From the NCBI RefSeq assembly GCF_009928525.1, contig NZ_JAABOK010000001.1, positions 1 to 64,000 on the forward strand: a stretch of DNA of 64,000 nt, given 5' to 3'. Position 1 is the first letter of the stretch; every line of letters begins with the position of its first letter. Shown piece by piece: positions 42,800 to 52,336 of this stretch. The position numbers and the translations under genes were made by a program. The notes beneath the pieces are model-generated. The model worked only from the letters and a program-made list of their open reading frames with translations. It was not told the origin of the DNA and searched no databases. Origin of the DNA: Chitinophaga solisilvae (GTDB taxonomy: Bacteria; Bacteroidota; Bacteroidia; Chitinophagales; Chitinophagaceae).

Positions 42800-44722
42800 A
42801 TGGCATATAAAAATCTCAGGCATTTTATAGAAAAGCTCGAACAGGAAGGAGAACTGATACGTATCAAAGAATATGTGGATCCGAAACTGGAAATCGCTGA
42901 AATTACAGACAGGGTCAGCAAAATGCCCGGTGGCGGTAAAGCGCTGCTCTTTGAAAATACAGGATACGACTTCCCCGTACTGATCAACTCCATGGGCAGC
43001 TACAAACGTATGTGCATGGCGCTGGGCGTACAGGAGCTGGATGATGTGGCCGGAGAAATAGAAGCCCTCTTTAAAATGCTTTCCAAGCCGAAGGAAAGCA
43101 TCCTGGATAAGCTGGCATTACTGCCTAAACTGGGCCAGTTTGCCTCCTGGATGCCTAAAGTCATCAGCGGCAAAGGTAGCTGCCAGGAAGTAGTGATGGC
43201 CAGCCCCGACCTGAACAGGCTGCCGGTGCTGACCTGCTGGCCTAAAGACGGCGGCCCTTTCATCACGCTCCCGGTAATACATACCAAAGACCCCGTAGCC
43301 GGCACCCGCAACGTAGGCATGTACCGCATGCAGGTGTTTGAAAAAGATATGACCGGTATGCACTGGCATAAGCATAAAGTTTCTGCGAAACACTTTATGG
43401 AATATAAAAAGCTGAATAAGCGTATGCCCGTTGCCGTTGTACTCGGCGGAGATCCGGTATACACCTATTCTGCTACCGCACCACTTCCGGAAAATGTGGA
43501 TGAATACATGCTCGCCGGTTTTCTCCGGAAGAAAAAAGTAGAGCTGGTAAAGTGTATCACCCAACCGGAGATTGAAGTACCTGCAGATGCCGATTTCGTT
43601 ATTGAAGGCTATGTAGATCCGTCTGAAGAGCTTATCTGGGAAGGTCCCTTCGGCGATCATACCGGCTACTACTCGCTGGCAGACTGGTACCCCCGGTTTC
43701 ATGTTACCGCCATCACGCACCGCAGAGACGCCGTATATCCGTCTACGATAGTAGGCATTCCTCCGCAGGAGGATGCCTGGATCGGCAAAGCTACGGAACG
43801 TATATTCCTGGCTCCCATTAAAATGACGCTGGTACCGGAGATCATCAATATGGAAATGCCGGTGGAAGGCGTATTCCATAACCTCGTGATTGCCCAGATC
43901 AAAAAAGACTATGCCGGACAGGCGCAGAAGGTAATGAACGCCATGTGGGGCGCCGGACAGATGATGTTCAACAAGATACTGGTCGTATCAGATGAAGGCG
44001 CCGGTATTACCGATTACAGGCAGCTGGCACAATATATTTTCCGCAACCTGAATCCTGCTACAGACATATATCTGAGCCAGGGCCCGATGGATGTACTGGA
44101 TCATTCCTGCTCCAAAATGGGTTTCGGCGGTAAAATGTGTATAGACGGAACCCGCAAATACGAGGAAGAAACCGACAATACCTACCTGCAGCTGCCGACG
44201 CCGGCCAGCCTGGATACTGCCGCTATCATGCAGCAGTTCCCCGACATAAAAGGGATCAACAGCAGCCTCCTGGCGATGGATATTTCCTGCATACTGGTAT
44301 CGGTTGAAAAGACAAGGCCGTTTCATGTACGCGAGCTGAACGAACAGCTATATGCACTGCCCGCATTCGCAGGTATCAAAATGATCCTGTATGTGGAACA
44401 TACGGTAGATGTTACTGATCTGGCTTCCGCCCTGTGGCGCTTCTGCAATAACCTGGATCCTAAGCGCGACAGTTTCATCATCAACAAACCTGCGGCGCAG
44501 GCTGGTAAATATATCGGTGGCATTGGCATGGATGGTACCCTCAAATCCAGGCTGCTGGACAACTTTGAGCGAGACTGGCCCAATATCATCGTGGCGGATG
44601 ACGATACCATCCGTAAGATAGACGCCAAATGGGCTTCCCTGCAATTAGGGCCTTTCCTGGCATCGCCTTCTCTCAAATACAAACATCAGATTTATGGTGA
44701 AGAAGCTGTGGTGGAGCAGTAG
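42800..44722 (+). CDS. UbiD-family (prenylated FMN-dependent) decarboxylase
   Basis: From the ATG at 42800 this is a 640-residue UbiD-family protein (MAYKNLRHFIEKLEQEGELIRIKE). Landmarks are GRALLFEN-like GGKALLFENTGYD, FITLPVIHTKDP, EGPFGDHTGYYS (active-site Glu region) and CSKMGFGGKMCIDGTRKYE. UbiD enzymes use prFMN made by UbiX and decarboxylate aromatic or alpha,beta-unsaturated acids; in Bacteroidota annotation the gene is often assigned to menaquinone biosynthesis. The pathway cannot be fixed from this window, as no other men/ubi gene is nearby. The frame is open to a TTG at 42779. Confidence 0.88.
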   Translation: MAYKNLRHFIEKLEQEGELIRIKEYVDPKLEIAEITDRVSKMPGGGKALLFENTGYDFPVLINSMGSYKRMCMALGVQELDDVAGEIEALFKMLSKPKESILDKLALLPKLGQFASWMPKVISGKGSCQEVVMASPDLNRLPVLTCWPKDGGPFITLPVIHTKDPVAGTRNVGMYRMQVFEKDMTGMHWHKHKVSAKHFMEYKKLNKRMPVAVVLGGDPVYTYSATAPLPENVDEYMLAGFLRKKKVELVKCITQPEIEVPADADFVIEGYVDPSEELIWEGPFGDHTGYYSLADWYPRFHVTAITHRRDAVYPSTIVGIPPQEDAWIGKATERIFLAPIKMTLVPEIINMEMPVEGVFHNLVIAQIKKDYAGQAQKVMNAMWGAGQMMFNKILVVSDEGAGITDYRQLAQYIFRNLNPATDIYLSQGPMDVLDHSCSKMGFGGKMCIDGTRKYEEETDNTYLQLPTPASLDTAAIMQQFPDIKGINSSLLAMDISCILVSVEKTRPFHVRELNEQLYALPAFAGIKMILYVEHTVDVTDLASALWRFCNNLDPKRDSFIINKPAAQAGKYIGGIGMDGTLKSRLLDNFERDWPNIIVADDDTIRKIDAKWASLQLGPFLASPSLKYKHQIYGEEAVVEQ

Positions 44723-45188
44723 CCTGGGGCTACTGCTGTTAATCCTTGCCGGCAGCGCCCTGCCTGCCGCCGCGCAGGTACGCCCTGCCGACTTCCACCT
44801 GCTGAACAGGCTGGCTGGCACCTGGATTATGAAAACGCGCCGCGGCGCTGTCATCGAAAACTGGAGCCGCCTCAACGACTCCACCTGGCTCGGTAAAACC
44901 TGGCGGGTAATAGGGCCTGATACCACGCTGCAGCAATCGGTAGAACTCGCCCGCCAGGGAGCAGACATCTTCTTTATACCTATCTACGCCGGCAGCACCA
45001 CGCCCACGCCTATACGGTTACGCCTGCGCGTACTGAAAGCCATCGGTTTCGTTGGCGAAGACCTGCAGCAGGACTTCCCGCAGAAAGTCACCTACCGCTT
45101 CAAAGATGAAGATCACCTGGAAGCCAGGGTAGTAGGGAAGAGAGATGGGACGGTGGAGGAATATATATTTAGTTTCCGGAAGGAATAA
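44694..45188 (+). CDS. DUF6265-type secreted protein
   Basis: A 164-residue protein with a signal peptide (residues 6-27, WWSSSLGLLLLILAGSALPAAAQ) and one lipocalin-like barrel of DUF6265. Features are FHLLNRLAGTWIMKTRRGAVIENWSRL and the DFPQKVTYRF segment. The family's function is unknown. It overlaps the end of the UbiD gene by 29 bp, so the two are coupled. Its stop codon is part of repeat locus F. Confidence 0.7.
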   Translation: MVKKLWWSSSLGLLLLILAGSALPAAAQVRPADFHLLNRLAGTWIMKTRRGAVIENWSRLNDSTWLGKTWRVIGPDTTLQQSVELARQGADIFFIPIYAGSTTPTPIRLRLRVLKAIGFVGEDLQQDFPQKVTYRFKDEDHLEARVVGKRDGTVEEYIFSFRKE

Positions 45189-45355
45189 TTACGAATGATG
45201 AATGGCGGGTTATTTTTTTATTTAGTTATTTGAGATTTGTGCCTGATCGTGATTTTCTCTGGAACCTGTAAGCCCAGGGAGCATCACGATCAGGCACAAA
45301 TCTCAAATAACTAAATAAAAAAATAACCCGCCATTCATCATTCGTAATTATTCCT
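45181..45355. repeat. Intergenic hairpin repeat, locus F (diverged, 73-bp arms)
   Basis: Perfect 73-bp arms at 45181-45253 and 45283-45355 enclose 29 nt. Only one heptamer-like AATTACGAAT remains at the outer end; the core carries TTATTTAGTTATTTGAGATT instead of GCGAAGA. The arms reach from inside the DUF6265 stop codon to inside the RF3 stop codon, so the hairpin makes up the entire convergent junction. Confidence 0.9.
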
Positions 45356-46937
45356 ACTTGTGTATTTCCGAAGTAAAATTAAACTGTATCTCCGGGTTAT
45401 TCGTGCGTTCTGTATTCAGATACCATTCTGACTGTGCGAGGTATACCAGGTGGCCGTCTTTATCTTCCACGATGTTGGAGGATTTGAAGCGGATGAAGTC
45501 TTCGATTTTGTCTTTCGGACCGGTGATCCAGCAGGCTTTATAGAAGGGGAGTGTGTTGAACTGGGCAGCGGCGCCATATTCCTGCAGGAGGCGGTACTGG
45601 ATTACTTCAAACTGGAGGTCACCAACGCAGCCGATGATTTTACGGTTACCGCCGTGCTGGGTGAACAGCTGTGCCACCCCTTCGTCGGTAAGCTGGCGGA
45701 TACCTTTTTCCAGCTGTTTTGTTTTCATCGGATCTTTGTTGACCAGCTCCTTGAACAGTTCAGGAGAGAAGCTGGGGATGCCGGTGATGTAAAAGTTTTC
45801 GCCTTCAGTGAGGGTATCACCGATTTTGAAGTTGCCGGTATCGAACAGGCCCACTACGTCGCCGGGGTAGGCGTCGTCCACGATATTTTTCTCACGTGCG
45901 AGGAAGCTGTACGGGTTGCTGAACCTGACATCTTTATCCAGACGTACGTGATGATAGAATTTATTTCTTTCAAACTTACCGGAGCAGACGCGGAGGAAAG
46001 CGATACGGTCGCGGTGACGCGGATCGAGGTTCGCGTGGATTTTAAAGATGAATCCGCTGAATTTATCTTCGTGCACGTCAATTTCGCGGGTGCTGGCTTC
46101 GCGGTTGCGCGGAGTAGGCGCGATGTCCACGAAGGTATCCAGGAGGTCTTTTACCCCGAAGTTATTCACGGCGCTGCCGAAGAAAACGGGAGCCAGTTTT
46201 CCCTGCAGGTATTCTTCATTGTTGAAAGTGTCGTAAACACCTTCAATCAGTTCCACGTCGTTACGCAGCTGGGCGGCATCGGTGGTATCGAAATGTTCGT
46301 CCACATATTTGCTGCTGAGATCTTCCAGCGGCACTACGTCTTCGTCAGTAGCTTTTTTGTTGGGCAGGAAGGCTACCAGGCTTTTGTCGTACAGGTTGTA
46401 GACGCCTTTAAAATCCTTACCCATATTGATTGGCCAGCTGAGCGGGCGTACGCGGATGCTGAGTTTTTCTTCCAGTTCATCCAGCAGGTCGAACGGATTT
46501 TTACCATCGCGGTCCATTTTATTGACGAAGATGATGACCGGGGTATCGCGCATGCGGCATACTTCCATCAGTCTTTCCGTTTGTGTTTCCACTCCTTTTA
46601 CACAGTCGATTACCAGCACAACGCTGTCTACTGCGGTGAGGGTACGGTAGGTATCTTCCGCAAAGTCCTTGTGACCGGGGGTATCGAGGAGGTTGACCAG
46701 CGTATCGCGGTATTCGAAGGTCATTACGGAAGTAGCCACGGAGATACCTCTTTGCCGTTCAATTTCCATGAAGTCGGAAGTGGTGTGCTTCTTGATTTTA
46801 TTGGATTTAACCGCACCGGCAGTCTGGATGGCGCCGCCAAACAGGAGGAATTTCTCTGTCAGCGTAGTTTTACCGGCATCCGGGTGCGCGATGATAGCAA
46901 AGGATTTTCTTTTATTGATTTCGTTAGCGTACTTCAT
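45354..46937 (-). CDS. prfC: Peptide chain release factor 3
   Basis: A 527-residue translational GTPase. G1 is [10 protein letters not shown], the RGISVATSV effector region and DTPGHKDF (G3) follow, and NKMD is G4. The length and C-terminal half ([31 protein letters not shown]) are those of RF3. It recycles RF1 and RF2 from ribosomes after peptide release. The promoter -7 box lies at 46961-46968. A 507-codon open frame on the opposite strand is a shadow. Confidence 0.95.
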   Translation of the reverse strand: MKYANEINKRKSFAIIAHPDAGKTTLTEKFLLFGGAIQTAGAVKSNKIKKHTTSDFMEIERQRGISVATSVMTFEYRDTLVNLLDTPGHKDFAEDTYRTLTAVDSVVLVIDCVKGVETQTERLMEVCRMRDTPVIIFVNKMDRDGKNPFDLLDELEEKLSIRVRPLSWPINMGKDFKGVYNLYDKSLVAFLPNKKATDEDVVPLEDLSSKYVDEHFDTTDAAQLRNDVELIEGVYDTFNNEEYLQGKLAPVFFGSAVNNFGVKDLLDTFVDIAPTPRNREASTREIDVHEDKFSGFIFKIHANLDPRHRDRIAFLRVCSGKFERNKFYHHVRLDKDVRFSNPYSFLAREKNIVDDAYPGDVVGLFDTGNFKIGDTLTEGENFYITGIPSFSPELFKELVNKDPMKTKQLEKGIRQLTDEGVAQLFTQHGGNRKIIGCVGDLQFEVIQYRLLQEYGAAAQFNTLPFYKACWITGPKDKIEDFIRFKSSNIVEDKDGHLVYLAQSEWYLNTERTNNPEIQFNFTSEIHK

Positions 46938-46960
46938 ATAATATATCCGAAAAATGGCAG

Positions 46961-46968
46961 CAAAGGTA
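46961..46968 (-). promoter_or_regulatory. -7 element TACCTTTG of prfC
   Basis: On the minus strand TACCTTTG lies 23 bp before the prfC start codon. No TTG at the right -33 distance is seen. Confidence 0.45.
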
Positions 46969-47042
46969 ACTAAATTTTTTATCCGGCTATATTTCGTGTT
47001 TATTGGCGTCGGAAGTCATCATAAATCCGCTAAATTTGAAAT

Positions 47043-48296
47043 ATGATAGCAACCCTTAAAGTATTATGGAGTAGCCTCAAAATGGCCGTACAGGAGCTGC
47101 GCGTCAATAAGTTGCGCACTTTTTTATCGTTATTGGGGATTACGATTGGCATATTCTGTATAATAGCCGTATATACGCTGACTGACAGCCTGGAAAGAAA
47201 TATCAGAAGAGACCTGGCAGAGCTGGGGGATGATGTGATTTATGTGCAGAAATGGCCCTGGGGAGGTAACAGTGAATATCCCTGGTGGAAATATATGAAT
47301 CGTCCGGAGCCGGAGTACAAGGATTTTAAAATTGTGCGGGAGAAAGTGCAGAGTGCGGCATTTTCCTCTTTTAACTTTGAAGCGAGCGGGAAGAAGGTAG
47401 AGTATGGGGATGATTATATGGATGGGGTGATGATGATGGCGGTGGGTAATGATTATGACCAGATACAACAGCTGAATATTGTGCAGGGGCGTTTCTTTGC
47501 CAATAATGAAAGCAACAGCGGCGATAATGTGGCTATCCTGGGCGCCAATATCTGGGACGGGCTTTTCAGCAGTCCGGAGCGGTCGCTGGGAAAGATCGTG
47601 CGTGTTGCCGGCCGCGACGTGAAAGTGGTAGGGGTACTTAAAAAGAAGGGGGAGAGTATGATAGGCGGGCCGAGTTATGATAACGCCATTATCCTGCCTT
47701 ATCGTTTTGCCCGTACCGTGGTGGATGAACGCCGGTTTGCAGATCCGTATATCCTGGTAAAGAAGAAATCCAATGTGTCGCTGGATCAGCTGAAAGATGA
47801 GCTGCGCGGCGTTTTGCGGGCAGCGCACCGGCTGAGGCCCAAAGAAGAGGATGACTTTGCACTGAATGAAATCAGTTCTGCCAGCGAAAGCCTGAACTCC
47901 ATTTTCGGCGCTATCAATATGGGCGGTGGTTTCATTGCAGGTTTTGCGTTGATAGTAGGCGCATTTGGTATTGCCAATATCATGTTTGTTACCGTAAAGG
48001 AAAGAACAGCGATCATAGGGCTGAAAAAGGCCATAGGCGCGCGCCGGCATATCATATTGATAGAATTCCTGATAGAAGCCGTGATCCTGAGCCTTATCGG
48101 CGGTTTGTTCGGATTGATACTGGTATACCTGGTTACGCTGCTGATCAGTGCTTCCGGCGCCTTTAACATGACGATGACGCTGGGGAATGTCATGCTGGGG
48201 GTATGTATATCGGCTGTAGTGGGGATACTGTCAGGTTTCATCCCGGCGTATTCGGCCAGTAAGCTGGACCCGGTGGTGGCCATCCGCAGCAATTAA
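47043..48296 (+). CDS. MacB-like ABC transporter permease
   Basis: A 417-residue permease of the MacB/FtsX type with a transmembrane segment near 25-45 (SLLGITIGIFCIIAVYTL), a periplasmic MacB-PCD domain (50-280), and three C-terminal transmembrane segments (about 290-320, 335-365, 380-405). No ATPase gene is adjacent in the window, so the ATPase must be encoded elsewhere. Substrate unknown; such pumps export peptides, lipoproteins or macrolides. A TAAATTTG box at 47031-47038 is unusually close to the ATG. Confidence 0.85.
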   Translation: MIATLKVLWSSLKMAVQELRVNKLRTFLSLLGITIGIFCIIAVYTLTDSLERNIRRDLAELGDDVIYVQKWPWGGNSEYPWWKYMNRPEPEYKDFKIVREKVQSAAFSSFNFEASGKKVEYGDDYMDGVMMMAVGNDYDQIQQLNIVQGRFFANNESNSGDNVAILGANIWDGLFSSPERSLGKIVRVAGRDVKVVGVLKKKGESMIGGPSYDNAIILPYRFARTVVDERRFADPYILVKKKSNVSLDQLKDELRGVLRAAHRLRPKEEDDFALNEISSASESLNSIFGAINMGGGFIAGFALIVGAFGIANIMFVTVKERTAIIGLKKAIGARRHIILIEFLIEAVILSLIGGLFGLILVYLVTLLISASGAFNMTMTLGNVMLGVCISAVVGILSGFIPAYSASKLDPVVAIRSN

Positions 48297-48332
48297 ACAA
48301 GTAATAAAGGGTAGTAAGTATACACCAGGAGA

Positions 48333-48356
48333 GGCGGGAGGATTCCCGCCTTTTTT
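48333..48356 (+). terminator. Rho-independent terminator between the ABC permease gene and tsaD
   Basis: GGCGGGA (48333-48339) pairs with TCCCGCC (48344-48350) around a 4-nt loop, then T6. The TATTTTTG box at 48360-48367 directly behind it can serve as the -7 element for tsaD. Confidence 0.8.
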
Positions 48357-48373
48357 GTTTATTTTTGCAGCTT

Positions 48374-49378
48374 ATGTCTGTTAAAATATTAGCCATAGAA
48401 TCATCCTGTGACGACACAGGAGCAGCGGTACTGGTAGACGGGAAGATATTATCCAACAGGATCGCGAATCAGCAGGTACATGAACAGTATGGGGGCGTTA
48501 TTCCGGAACTGGCTTCCAGGGCGCACCAGGAGAACATTGTACCGGTAGTGGATATTGCATTGCAAACAGCCGGTGTGAAACCGGAAGAGCTGAGCGCTAT
48601 TGCGTTTACACAATCGCCCGGCCTCATCGGATCTTTGCTGGTAGGGAGCTGTTTTGCCAAATCCATGGCGATGGCGCTGGATATACCCCTGATAGGCGTG
48701 CATCATATGCAGGCACACGTGCTGGCTAATTTCATTGATGATCCCAAACCATCGTTTCCTTTTCTTTGCCTGACGGTTTCCGGCGGGCATACCCAGATTG
48801 TATTGTGTGAAAGCCCGCTGCAGATGCGCGTTATCGGCGAAACGCTGGACGACGCTGCCGGAGAGGCTTTTGATAAGAGCGCCAAAATACTCGGTTTGCC
48901 TTATCCCGGCGGACCACTGATAGATAAATATGCAAAAGAAGGGAATCCTGCCCGTTTTAAATTTCCGGAGCCGAGGATCCCTGAGCTGAACTTCAGTTTC
49001 AGCGGACTGAAAACGGCGATCCTGTATTTCCTGCAGGAAAACCAGCAGAAAGATCCTTCCTTTATTACCAGTAACCTGGCAGATATCTGTGCTTCTATTC
49101 AGCAGCGTATCATCACCATTCTGCTGAATAAAGTGCTGAAGGCATCGCAGGAGACAGGTGTAAAGGATATAGCCATTGCCGGGGGCGTGAGCGCCAACAG
49201 CGGCCTGCGCCAGGCGCTGCAGGAGTACGGGGAAAAGCATGGATGGCGTACGTTCATTCCTAAATTTGAATACTGTACCGATAATGCAGGTATGATAGCT
49301 ATTACGGCCTACTACAAATACCTGGCAGGTGAATTTGCATCCCTGGATGCCGTGCCTACCGCCAGAGCAGCTTTCTAA
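48374..49378 (+). CDS. tsaD: tRNA N6-threonylcarbamoyladenosine transferase TsaD
   Basis: From the ATG at 48374 this is a 334-residue TsaD/Kae1 protein (MSVKILAIESSCDDTGA). The metal-binding histidines lie in GVHHMQAHVLANF, the nucleotide-binding motif in TVSGGHTQIVLC, and the C-terminal signature in AIAGGVSANSGLR. It transfers the threonylcarbamoyl group to A37 of ANN-decoding tRNAs with TsaB and TsaE, which are not in this window. Three more codons are open upstream. Confidence 0.96.
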   Translation: MSVKILAIESSCDDTGAAVLVDGKILSNRIANQQVHEQYGGVIPELASRAHQENIVPVVDIALQTAGVKPEELSAIAFTQSPGLIGSLLVGSCFAKSMAMALDIPLIGVHHMQAHVLANFIDDPKPSFPFLCLTVSGGHTQIVLCESPLQMRVIGETLDDAAGEAFDKSAKILGLPYPGGPLIDKYAKEGNPARFKFPEPRIPELNFSFSGLKTAILYFLQENQQKDPSFITSNLADICASIQQRIITILLNKVLKASQETGVKDIAIAGGVSANSGLRQALQEYGEKHGWRTFIPKFEYCTDNAGMIAITAYYKYLAGEFASLDAVPTARAAF

Positions 49379-49425
49379 CGCAGATGCCTATACGGAATTA
49401 TCAGCCAACGCGTATATTTATATTT

Positions 49426-51549
49426 ATGAAGAAGATATTTATTTTATTACTGGGGTCGGTATTGATGGCAGGTGCGGTACAAGCGCAGGAGGGGAGCTGG
49501 AAAGACCAGAAGTATTCCATGTTTATCCACTGGGGCGCCATCTATTCCACGTTGGGCGGCGTATGGGAAGGCAAGCCTGTAACCAGGGGCTACAGTGAAC
49601 AGATACAATCTCACGCCGGTATTTACAGTGATATATATGGCGATGTAGCCAGGCGTTTTCATCCGGAATACTGGAATGCAGATTCCATCGTGCTGCTGGC
49701 AAAGGCGGCGGGCATGAAATCTGTAGTGATGACATCCAAGCATCATGACGGTTTCTGCATGTTTCATTCAGCCTATACGGATTATAATGTGGTAGATGCC
49801 ACGCCATTCAAACGCGATGTGCTGAAAGAGCTGTCTGACGCCTGTGCGCGGCACGGGCTGAAATTCGGGATGTACTTTTCGCTGATAGACTGGCACTTTC
49901 CGCAGGCGTATCCTATCTCCAGCAGTAACAGTGATCCGGTTACACCGGAGCATCATCTCTTCAATAAGCAACAGGTAACAGAACTGATGACCAACTACGG
50001 TCCGGTTTCAGAGATATGGTTTGATATGGGCTCTCTCACGGCCGTACAGAGCCGCGAGCTGGCGGACCTGGTACACCGGCTGCAGCCAGGATGTATGGTG
50101 AGCGGGCGTTTAGGTAATGATGCCGGCGACTTCTGCGTGATGGGTGATAATCAGTATCCGGACTATAAGATAGCTGCTCCCTGGCAGACGCCGGCCTCCG
50201 TATATGATGAAACGTGGGGATACCGCTCCTGGCAACAGCATGGTCCGGCGGCAGATAAGGCGCATGAGAAGCTGGAGGGGCTGATTAAAGTTGTGAGCAG
50301 GGGAGGTAACTACCTGCTGAATATAGGTCCCCGCGGCGATGGTTCGGTAGTGGATTTCGAAAAAGAAGTACTGCTGATGAACGGCCGCTGGCTGCAACGT
50401 AACGGGGAAGCCATTTACAGTGCGCAGGCCAATCCTTTTGATACCACTTTCCCCTGGGGCGAGGTGACCGCCAAAGCAGGTAAACTGTATCTGCATCTGC
50501 TGAAGTATCCGGCAGACGGCATCATTCGTTTACCCGGACTGACCAGCAACATCAGCCAGGTAACCTTACTGGAAGATAACAAAAAGGTAGCCTGCCGTAT
50601 CAGTGTGAAGGATGGGGTTACCATGCTGCAACTGCCTGCAGGATGGCGTTCCGGCGATAAGGAGATAAAAGTGCTGGCGCTGACCTGTAAAGACGGGGTG
50701 CAGATTACGCCGCAGCATCTGTTGCAGCAGCCTGCCGTATTAAACAGGGAGAATGCCACACCGCAGTATAGTTTTTCAGGAGTAGACTATGATAGTTATT
50801 ACCGCAGCCAGGTGGGCAGCAGCTGGTCTTTCACCAGCAGCAGGCCAGCCACGCTGCGTTTACAGTACAGCGCCGCAGAAAAGGGCCGCACGCTGCAGTT
50901 TACGCTCAACGGCGTATCGCAGCAGGTGTTGCTGGACGGCGCTGCAAAGCAGCCACTGAACAATCATCCGGAGCGTCTGCAATGGGGCCCGATGTATTAT
51001 GCCGGTCCGTTCTGGTCAGGAATAGACGGGGTTCACGGCAATATGAAAGACATCAATCCGGCAGCACCGTGGACTAAGAAGGGCGAGGGCTGGACCTTAC
51101 AGGCAGATAAAAGGAATGACAGCATCTACACCGTTCCCGGCGACAGGAACCTGGGCTGGTATATATTGCAGGAGATCACTGCGCCCGCAGCGGGTAATTA
51201 CCTCGTAGGATTTACCAGCGGTGATGGTATTGCCGTGTATCTGAACGGTGAAGAGCAGATAGTGCATAATAATCCTGAGCGTGGCGGGGAGCAGCAGGAA
51301 GTGTTGCTGTTACCTTTCAGAGAGGGGCGCAATCAGCTGGTGGTGAAGTTTTACAGCCGCTTTGCGAAGCAGGGCGTATGGGGCATCAGCCGGAATGTGC
51401 CACAGGAGCTGTATACACAGACACTGCCGGTGCAGTTGCCTGGCAGCAGTAAGGTACAGGTAATATCTGTGCGGGATGCGAAGCCGGTTTCTGTGCATCG
51501 TCATCTGCGTATGCCGGATTTATCAATTGTGATGGAGCAAAAGCGATAA
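49426..51549 (+). CDS. Alpha-L-fucosidase, GH29
   Basis: A 707-residue protein with a signal peptide (MKKIFILLLGSVLMAGAVQAQ) and a GH29 catalytic barrel (about 25-340). Landmarks are KYSMFIHWGAIYST, the TSKHHDGFCMF segment and the nucleophile D200 in SEIWFDMGS. The C-terminal 330 residues form beta domains, probably galactose-binding-like, with GITF-type ending. It should cleave terminal fucose from glycans outside the cytoplasm. Its stop codon overlaps the next start codon (TAATG). Confidence 0.92.
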   Translation: MKKIFILLLGSVLMAGAVQAQEGSWKDQKYSMFIHWGAIYSTLGGVWEGKPVTRGYSEQIQSHAGIYSDIYGDVARRFHPEYWNADSIVLLAKAAGMKSVVMTSKHHDGFCMFHSAYTDYNVVDATPFKRDVLKELSDACARHGLKFGMYFSLIDWHFPQAYPISSSNSDPVTPEHHLFNKQQVTELMTNYGPVSEIWFDMGSLTAVQSRELADLVHRLQPGCMVSGRLGNDAGDFCVMGDNQYPDYKIAAPWQTPASVYDETWGYRSWQQHGPAADKAHEKLEGLIKVVSRGGNYLLNIGPRGDGSVVDFEKEVLLMNGRWLQRNGEAIYSAQANPFDTTFPWGEVTAKAGKLYLHLLKYPADGIIRLPGLTSNISQVTLLEDNKKVACRISVKDGVTMLQLPAGWRSGDKEIKVLALTCKDGVQITPQHLLQQPAVLNRENATPQYSFSGVDYDSYYRSQVGSSWSFTSSRPATLRLQYSAAEKGRTLQFTLNGVSQQVLLDGAAKQPLNNHPERLQWGPMYYAGPFWSGIDGVHGNMKDINPAAPWTKKGEGWTLQADKRNDSIYTVPGDRNLGWYILQEITAPAAGNYLVGFTSGDGIAVYLNGEEQIVHNNPERGGEQQEVLLLPFREGRNQLVVKFYSRFAKQGVWGISRNVPQELYTQTLPVQLPGSSKVQVISVRDAKPVSVHRHLRMPDLSIVMEQKR

Positions 51550-52271
51550 TGGCGAATACATTTTTTCAATTCAAGCAATTTACCGTTGATCAGGCGCATT
51601 GTGCCATGAAAGTGTGTACAGATGCGTGTATACAGGGTGCTTATACAGCGCGGTACCTGAACGGCAGCGATATAACGGCGCCGGCTATACTGGATATAGG
51701 CGCCGGCACCGGCCTGCTGAGCCTGATGCTGGCGCAGCAGGTACCGGCGGTTATTACGGCCGTGGAGCTGGATACCGCGGCAGCCGGGCAGGCCGCTGCT
51801 AATTTCAGTTCATCCCCGTGGGCGGACCGCCTGTTACTAACGGAGCAGGATGTACGAAAAATGGATGGGCCGGCTGCATACGATTTTATCATTACCAACC
51901 CGCCGTTTTATGAATCCGCGCTGAAAAGCGGGCATGCGCAGAAGGATCAGGCTATGCATGCCACCAGCCTGGGATACAGGGAGCTGCTGCAGGCGATAGA
52001 CAGGTTACTGCTGCCACAGGGGGAGTTCTCTGTATTATTGCCGGCGGTGCAGTTTAAGGAATTTGAGCAGCTGGCTGCGGGTGCAGGTTTTCATCCGGCG
52101 AGGGTGTTGCAGGTGCGGCAAAGTGTGAACCATGGCTATTTCCGGACGGTGGGTATTTTCAACAGAACAGCCGGAGCTCTGCAAACCGGCGAGCTGGCGA
52201 TATACAACGAAAACAACGTGTATACATCTGCGTTTGCAGACCTGTTACAGCCGTATTACCTCTATTTATAA
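51549..52271 (+). CDS. tRNA1(Val) (adenine37-N6)-methyltransferase-like (TrmN6)
   Basis: A 240-residue SAM-dependent methyltransferase. The SAM motif ILDIGAGTGLLSLML lies near 48-62, and the catalytic NPPFYES motif at about 117-123 is typical of adenine-N6 methyltransferases. The N-terminal FKQFTVDQAHCAMKVCTDAC resembles TrmN6 (YfiC). It is translationally coupled to the fucosidase gene. Alternative targets (other N6-adenine substrates) remain possible. Confidence 0.85.
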   Translation: MANTFFQFKQFTVDQAHCAMKVCTDACIQGAYTARYLNGSDITAPAILDIGAGTGLLSLMLAQQVPAVITAVELDTAAAGQAAANFSSSPWADRLLLTEQDVRKMDGPAAYDFIITNPPFYESALKSGHAQKDQAMHATSLGYRELLQAIDRLLLPQGEFSVLLPAVQFKEFEQLAAGAGFHPARVLQVRQSVNHGYFRTVGIFNRTAGALQTGELAIYNENNVYTSAFADLLQPYYLYL

Positions 52272-52336
52272 CAGCGTATATGCGTTCCTGTTTGTTCAGC
52301 AGGAGTAGTATGGCGGTCGCATCTCCCGAAAAAAAA

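Noticed and set aside
45450-46973. 507-codon open frame antisense to prfC
   Set aside because: It mirrors the codon bias of the strongly conserved prfC gene and has no start context or family similarity.
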